From Pseudochelatococcus lubricantis (GTDB lineage Bacteria; Pseudomonadota; Alphaproteobacteria; Rhizobiales; Beijerinckiaceae), in assembly GCF_042432495.1 (NCBI RefSeq), contig NZ_JBHLXC010000007.1, positions 248,001 to 312,000 on the forward strand: a DNA stretch of 64,000 bases. The letters are read 5' to 3'. The notes below the pieces were generated by a model. That model was not told where the DNA came from, did no database searches, and saw only the letters and a program-made list of their open reading frames with translations. The number at the start of each line of letters is the position of its first letter. Position 1 is the stretch's first letter. Shown piece by piece: positions 60,713 to 64,000 of this stretch. A program made the position numbers and the translations under genes.

Positions 60713-63700
60713 ATGGCTCTTACCGATAGTGTAATCATTGCTCGCTACCAGGGCATTCTGCGCAAGACGCCGACTGCCGACCAGGTGGCGTCCCTGAAGG
60801 GGCTTTATGCAACCGAGGCGGCGCTCGACAACGCTCTGCTGACCACGGCTGTCGCGAACGTCAATCCCGTTGTGCTCCTCTATCAATCGGCCTTCGGTCG
60901 CGTTCCGGACGCTGACGGCCTCAACTTCTGGGTCGCCAAGTTCAATGGCGGCGCCGGCGCGACCCTCGACTCGATCGGCAATGAGTTCTTCAACTCGAAA
61001 GAGTGGGGCATCATTTTCGATCAGAACTCCCCCGCTCTCATCATTCAGCAGCTCTACCAGAACATCCTCGGCCGTAACGCTGACACGGCTGGCCTGACCT
61101 GGTGGGTTGAGCAGTACAACAACGGCGTCTTCACTCTCGCTCAGATCGCTGTTCGCTTCGCCGTCTCCGACGAGCTGACGGACAAGTTCGAAGAAGCCAT
61201 CTCCGACCTGCTGGTCGACTCTGCCAACAACGCTGGCAAGCTCGACGCGACCGAGACCCTGTGGGACTGGATCCCCGACGCTCCTCCGCCGGCTGGTGAG
61301 CTGCATAACCTGACCAAGGGCGCCGACACGATCGCGCTCGGCGTGAACGACACGGTCAAGGGCTTCTCGGACAGCACGCAGAACAGCGGCAACCAGGATA
61401 CCTACAACGGCAACGACTCGATCACGGGCACCGTTGGCGGCAACAACAAGTTCGAGCTGTCCGTCAACGGCAACGTGACGCAGCAGGGCACCGTCCGCAA
61501 CGTTGACCTCGTCGCCGTGCAGGCCGGTTCGCAGGCCACCACGCTCAACGTTTCCAACTGGACCGGCATCAAGACGGTCGAGCTGAACCAGATCAAGGCC
61601 GACTTCACGCTGGACGACATCCAGCAGGGCGCGACCCAGATCAACATCAACGACAAGACCCAGAGCGCGCACACGATCAAGCTGAACTACGACTCGAACG
61701 AGTTCGGCGGCGTGGCCAACATCGGTGTCAAGGAGACGTTCGCTACCGTCGTCGCCCAGACCACCGACATCCAGAACGGCGCTGTCAAGACGATCAACCT
61801 GTCGATCAACGACACGGCTGGCCACGACTCGACGCTGGCTGACCTCGTCGGCCACAAGACCGAGACGCTGAACATCACCGGCGGCTACGCTGGCGGCAAG
61901 TTCAAGATCACGGGCGCGCTCGACAAGACGCTCACGAAGATCGACGCTTCGACGGTTCTGTCGAACCTCGACCTGAACGTCAGCGAGACCGGCCGCAAGG
62001 CGCTCGAAGTCACGCTCGGCAAGGGCAACGATCTGCTCCGCACCGGCGACACGCTGAACAGCAACGACGTCCTCAAGGGCGGCGAAGGCAGCGACGTTCT
62101 CTCGGCCGTGTTCACCTCGGGTGCAACCCGCTCGCCGACCGTCTCGGGCTTCGAGAAGTTCGACCTGACGTTCAACGCGAACACCGTTCTGAACTTCGAG
62201 AACGTTAACGACGTTGCGACGATCCTCATCCAGCCGAGCTCCAACCCGTTCCGTCTCCACGAGCTGGATTCGACGGTCAAGACGCTCGACGTCGAGGGCC
62301 GTCAGGCCAACTCCACGCATCAGATCTACTACGCTGACGATGCGCGGAACAGCAACCTGCAGGTGAACTGGAACAACGACTCCGGTTCGAACGACGGTAA
62401 CTGGGAATCGAAGTACCTCGGCCAGTGGTCGGGTTCCGACGGCGCGGGCACGCTCGACGTGGAAAACGCCGGCGAGTTCCACTTCACGCACTCGGGTGAG
62501 TTCTCGACGTTCTTCACGGCTCGTACCGACGTGACGGAAGACGCCTGGCAGTTCGACATCTACCTCAAGGACGCTGTGACCCGCGTGCTGACGGTGGAGA
62601 ACACCGGACAGGGCGACCTCGTGCTGGCGAACGACAAGGCCTTGCCGCCGTCGGATGTCGACGCCTTGCCGCCGTCGGATGTCGACGCCTTCAGCTGCGG
62701 CTGCGGCGAGTGCGGTTACTCTTACTACGGTCTGGCCGATATCGGCGGCACCAACAAGGTGACCAAGCTGTCGTTCAAGACCACCGACACGGGCAACATC
62801 GAGCTGCGTGACGTTCGCAACGTTGCCGCGCTGCGCAACTTCACGGTTGACGCCAGCAACGCCGGCGACATCTTCATCAACAGCATCGGTGCGGCTCAGG
62901 GCCTGCTCGCCGGTGTCGACAACCCGGCCAGTTTCAATGCGGCTCTCCGTCTGGAGACGATCGACATCTCTGCTTCGCAGAAGGCGATCGCCAACGTCAA
63001 CTACATCAACAGGCTGTACAACGAGAGCAGCCAGCACCATTCGAACGGCGCCACGATCTCCACGATCAACCTGACCGCCCAGAACGCTTCGGAAGCCAAC
63101 CTGTGGGGCCTCTCCGCCGGTGGCGTGGAGAACGTTGCGATCAACGTCTCGAACGGCGCTTCGGTCGGCGTCTGCAAGTGGGAACTGGTGAACGACGAGG
63201 ATCAGGGCAACAGCCTCGGTTCCGTGATCGCCAAGGGCGCGGGCGAGCTCAACGAGGGTTCCTGGCACAGTTCGCTCGGCAACCCGTCTGCCGGCAAATA
63301 CTGGGACTTCACGAACCAGTCCATCGCCAAGCTCGACTTCAGCGGCCTGACGAAGGATGCGGTCCACGTTGACTTCTCCAACGACAACGACGGCGTGGTC
63401 TTCACCGGCACCAACGGCAAGGATCTCGGCGACAAGGGTTGGGTCGGCAAGCTGTCGTACAACTACAGCGGTTCGGCTTCCGCCGTTGACGTCGGCAACG
63501 ACGTCACCGACACCACCGACACCACCGACACCAACGTCTACGGCATCGGCAACGTCTCGCACGTGTCGAACGTGAACCGGGACAACAACGTCCGGGCTTA
63601 CACGATCGACCTCGGCAAGGCTGACGGCGACTGGGTCATCGGCGGCAACGGCAATGACGTGATCAGGCTGGGCGGCGGCAACGACTTCGCTTACGGCGGC

Positions 63701-64000
63701 GCCGGCCACAACCAGATCTACGCTGTGTCGGGCACCAACTACATCGTCACCGGCGCCGTCGGCACGAACGAGATCTGGGCTGGTGCGGGTCAGGACTTCA
63801 TCTTCCTGAACAATGCGTCGGCTGACGTTGCCGGCAAGTCCGGTCCGAACGTCGTCAACGACTTCACGGCTGGTCAGGACAAGCTGATCATCGACATCAG
63901 CGATGTCGAGGCCAAGGCTGACGCCAACCTCGTGTGGACGTACAACGCCGATCTCGCCGCGTTCCCGGATGAGTACCGTGCGGCCGAGTACATCACCGTC
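60713..64000 (+). CDS. Surface-layer-like DUF4214/RTX protein (5' part, runs off the window)
   Basis: 1096 codons are open without a stop to the last base. ATG 60713 has AAGGGA eight bases upstream. There is no Sec signal. Two DUF4214-type repeats open the protein (about 52-98, VVLLYQSAFGRVPDADGLNFW; 108-155, QLYQNILGRNADTAGLTWW). A very long beta-strand region rich in Asn, Asp, Thr and Gly follows, then RTX-like calcium motifs near 978-1005 (GGNGNDVIRLGGGNDFAYGG). This order recalls Caulobacter RsaA and other type I-secreted S-layer or surface proteins. Codon use is biased to AAC, GGC, ACG and GCT, as in abundant proteins. Oddities: a perfect 24-bp duplication and a Cys cluster at 643-667, and a TDT repeat near 931-939. 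The secretion signal and export genes are outside the window. Confidence 0.85.
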   Translation, partial: MALTDSVIIARYQGILRKTPTADQVASLKGLYATEAALDNALLTTAVANVNPVVLLYQSAFGRVPDADGLNFWVAKFNGGAGATLDSIGNEFFNSKEWGIIFDQNSPALIIQQLYQNILGRNADTAGLTWWVEQYNNGVFTLAQIAVRFAVSDELTDKFEEAISDLLVDSANNAGKLDATETLWDWIPDAPPPAGELHNLTKGADTIALGVNDTVKGFSDSTQNSGNQDTYNGNDSITGTVGGNNKFELSVNGNVTQQGTVRNVDLVAVQAGSQATTLNVSNWTGIKTVELNQIKADFTLDDIQQGATQININDKTQSAHTIKLNYDSNEFGGVANIGVKETFATVVAQTTDIQNGAVKTINLSINDTAGHDSTLADLVGHKTETLNITGGYAGGKFKITGALDKTLTKIDASTVLSNLDLNVSETGRKALEVTLGKGNDLLRTGDTLNSNDVLKGGEGSDVLSAVFTSGATRSPTVSGFEKFDLTFNANTVLNFENVNDVATILIQPSSNPFRLHELDSTVKTLDVEGRQANSTHQIYYADDARNSNLQVNWNNDSGSNDGNWESKYLGQWSGSDGAGTLDVENAGEFHFTHSGEFSTFFTARTDVTEDAWQFDIYLKDAVTRVLTVENTGQGDLVLANDKALPPSDVDALPPSDVDAFSCGCGECGYSYYGLADIGGTNKVTKLSFKTTDTGNIELRDVRNVAALRNFTVDASNAGDIFINSIGAAQGLLAGVDNPASFNAALRLETIDISASQKAIANVNYINRLYNESSQHHSNGATISTINLTAQNASEANLWGLSAGGVENVAINVSNGASVGVCKWELVNDEDQGNSLGSVIAKGAGELNEGSWHSSLGNPSAGKYWDFTNQSIAKLDFSGLTKDAVHVDFSNDNDGVVFTGTNGKDLGDKGWVGKLSYNYSGSASAVDVGNDVTDTTDTTDTNVYGIGNVSHVSNVNRDNNVRAYTIDLGKADGDWVIGGNGNDVIRLGGGNDFAYGGAGHNQIYAVSGTNYIVTGAVGTNEIWAGAGQDFIFLNNASADVAGKSGPNVVNDFTAGQDKLIIDISDVEAKADANLVWTYNADLAAFPDEYRAAEYITV
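62639..62686 (+). repeat. Perfect 24-bp tandem duplication inside the surface-layer-like gene
   Basis: The 24-base unit at 62639-62662 is repeated exactly at 62663-62686, giving ALPPSDVD twice (residues 643-658). The next five bases start a third copy. It directly precedes the cysteine motif SCGCGECG. Confidence 0.95.

Noticed and set aside
62639..62686. Tandem repeat considered as a CRISPR or VNTR array
   Set aside because: Only two full units, no spacers, and it keeps the reading frame of the surface protein.
60647..63709. 1020-codon open frame on the minus strand opposite the surface-layer-like gene
   Set aside because: The plus strand shows DUF4214 and RTX motifs with a good binding site. 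The minus frame is an artefact of strongly biased third codon positions, and its Val/Asp/Arg-rich product has no domain.

Overview
The window comes from a GC-rich alphaproteobacterium, most likely a member of the Hyphomicrobiales (Rhizobiales). The evidence is a CckA hybrid kinase and its partner CpdR, a perfect CtrA box (TTAA-N7-TTAA), an Omp25-type porin, a FYDLN-acid protein, a two-domain MaeB malic enzyme, and the palindromic intergenic repeats typical of that order. I do not assign a genus. Almost everything is ordinary chromosomal backbone. I found no prophage, CRISPR array, insertion sequence or recognisable defence island.

Layout. 1-5.9 kb: the 3' end of a fabI-like gene, prs, a Tim44-like membrane protein, a degenerate CitE-like protein, a secreted hypothetical protein, a secreted RNase T2 and rlmJ. 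6-8.9 kb: an outer-membrane beta-barrel, a family 2 glycosyltransferase and a pteridine-reductase-like SDR. 8.9-12.3 kb: two tandem cytoplasmic globin-coupled chemoreceptors with strikingly AT-rich leaders. 12.3-16.1 kb: lgt, a MidA/NDUFAF7-type methyltransferase, pgeF and a CBS-BON protein. 16.5-24.5 kb: an RND efflux operon (adaptor lipoprotein and pump) continuing into an AI-2E family exporter and a patatin, then a GntP permease. 24.6-30.4 kb: a RecD-like helicase, cckA and a divergent FliO-like gene with a CtrA box between them. 30.4-40.1 kb: maeB, mutS, a HerA-like DUF853 ATPase, an M20 dipeptidase and a phytase-like secreted esterase with an unusual leader. 40.2-48 kb: murJ, a peptidoglycan-binding membrane protein, cpdR, hpt, a ubiH-like monooxygenase, qor, a UPF0104 membrane protein and two small genes. 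48-58.9 kb: the classical rimP-nusA-ylxR-infB-rbfA-truB-rpsO-pnp operon on the minus strand. 59-64 kb: a FYDLN-acid gene, two identical tRNA-Ala(GGC) genes, about 840 bp without a gene, and the first 1096 codons of a large DUF4214/RTX surface-layer-like protein that runs off the end.

Functional themes. The translation/transcription operon begins with a promoter and an intrinsic terminator inside its leader, which suggests attenuation. CckA and CpdR belong to the CtrA pathway, and the CtrA box before the FliO-like gene fits that circuit. lgt, pgeF, murJ and the peptidoglycan-binding protein concern the envelope; the efflux and export genes form one transcription unit.

The best candidates for something new are regulatory or structural: the nusA-operon leader, the phytase-gene hairpin that buries its own ribosome binding site, a cysteine-rich insertion behind a perfect 24-bp duplication in the surface protein, and the orphan globin-coupled receptor pair. 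I did not find a clearly new multi-gene system.
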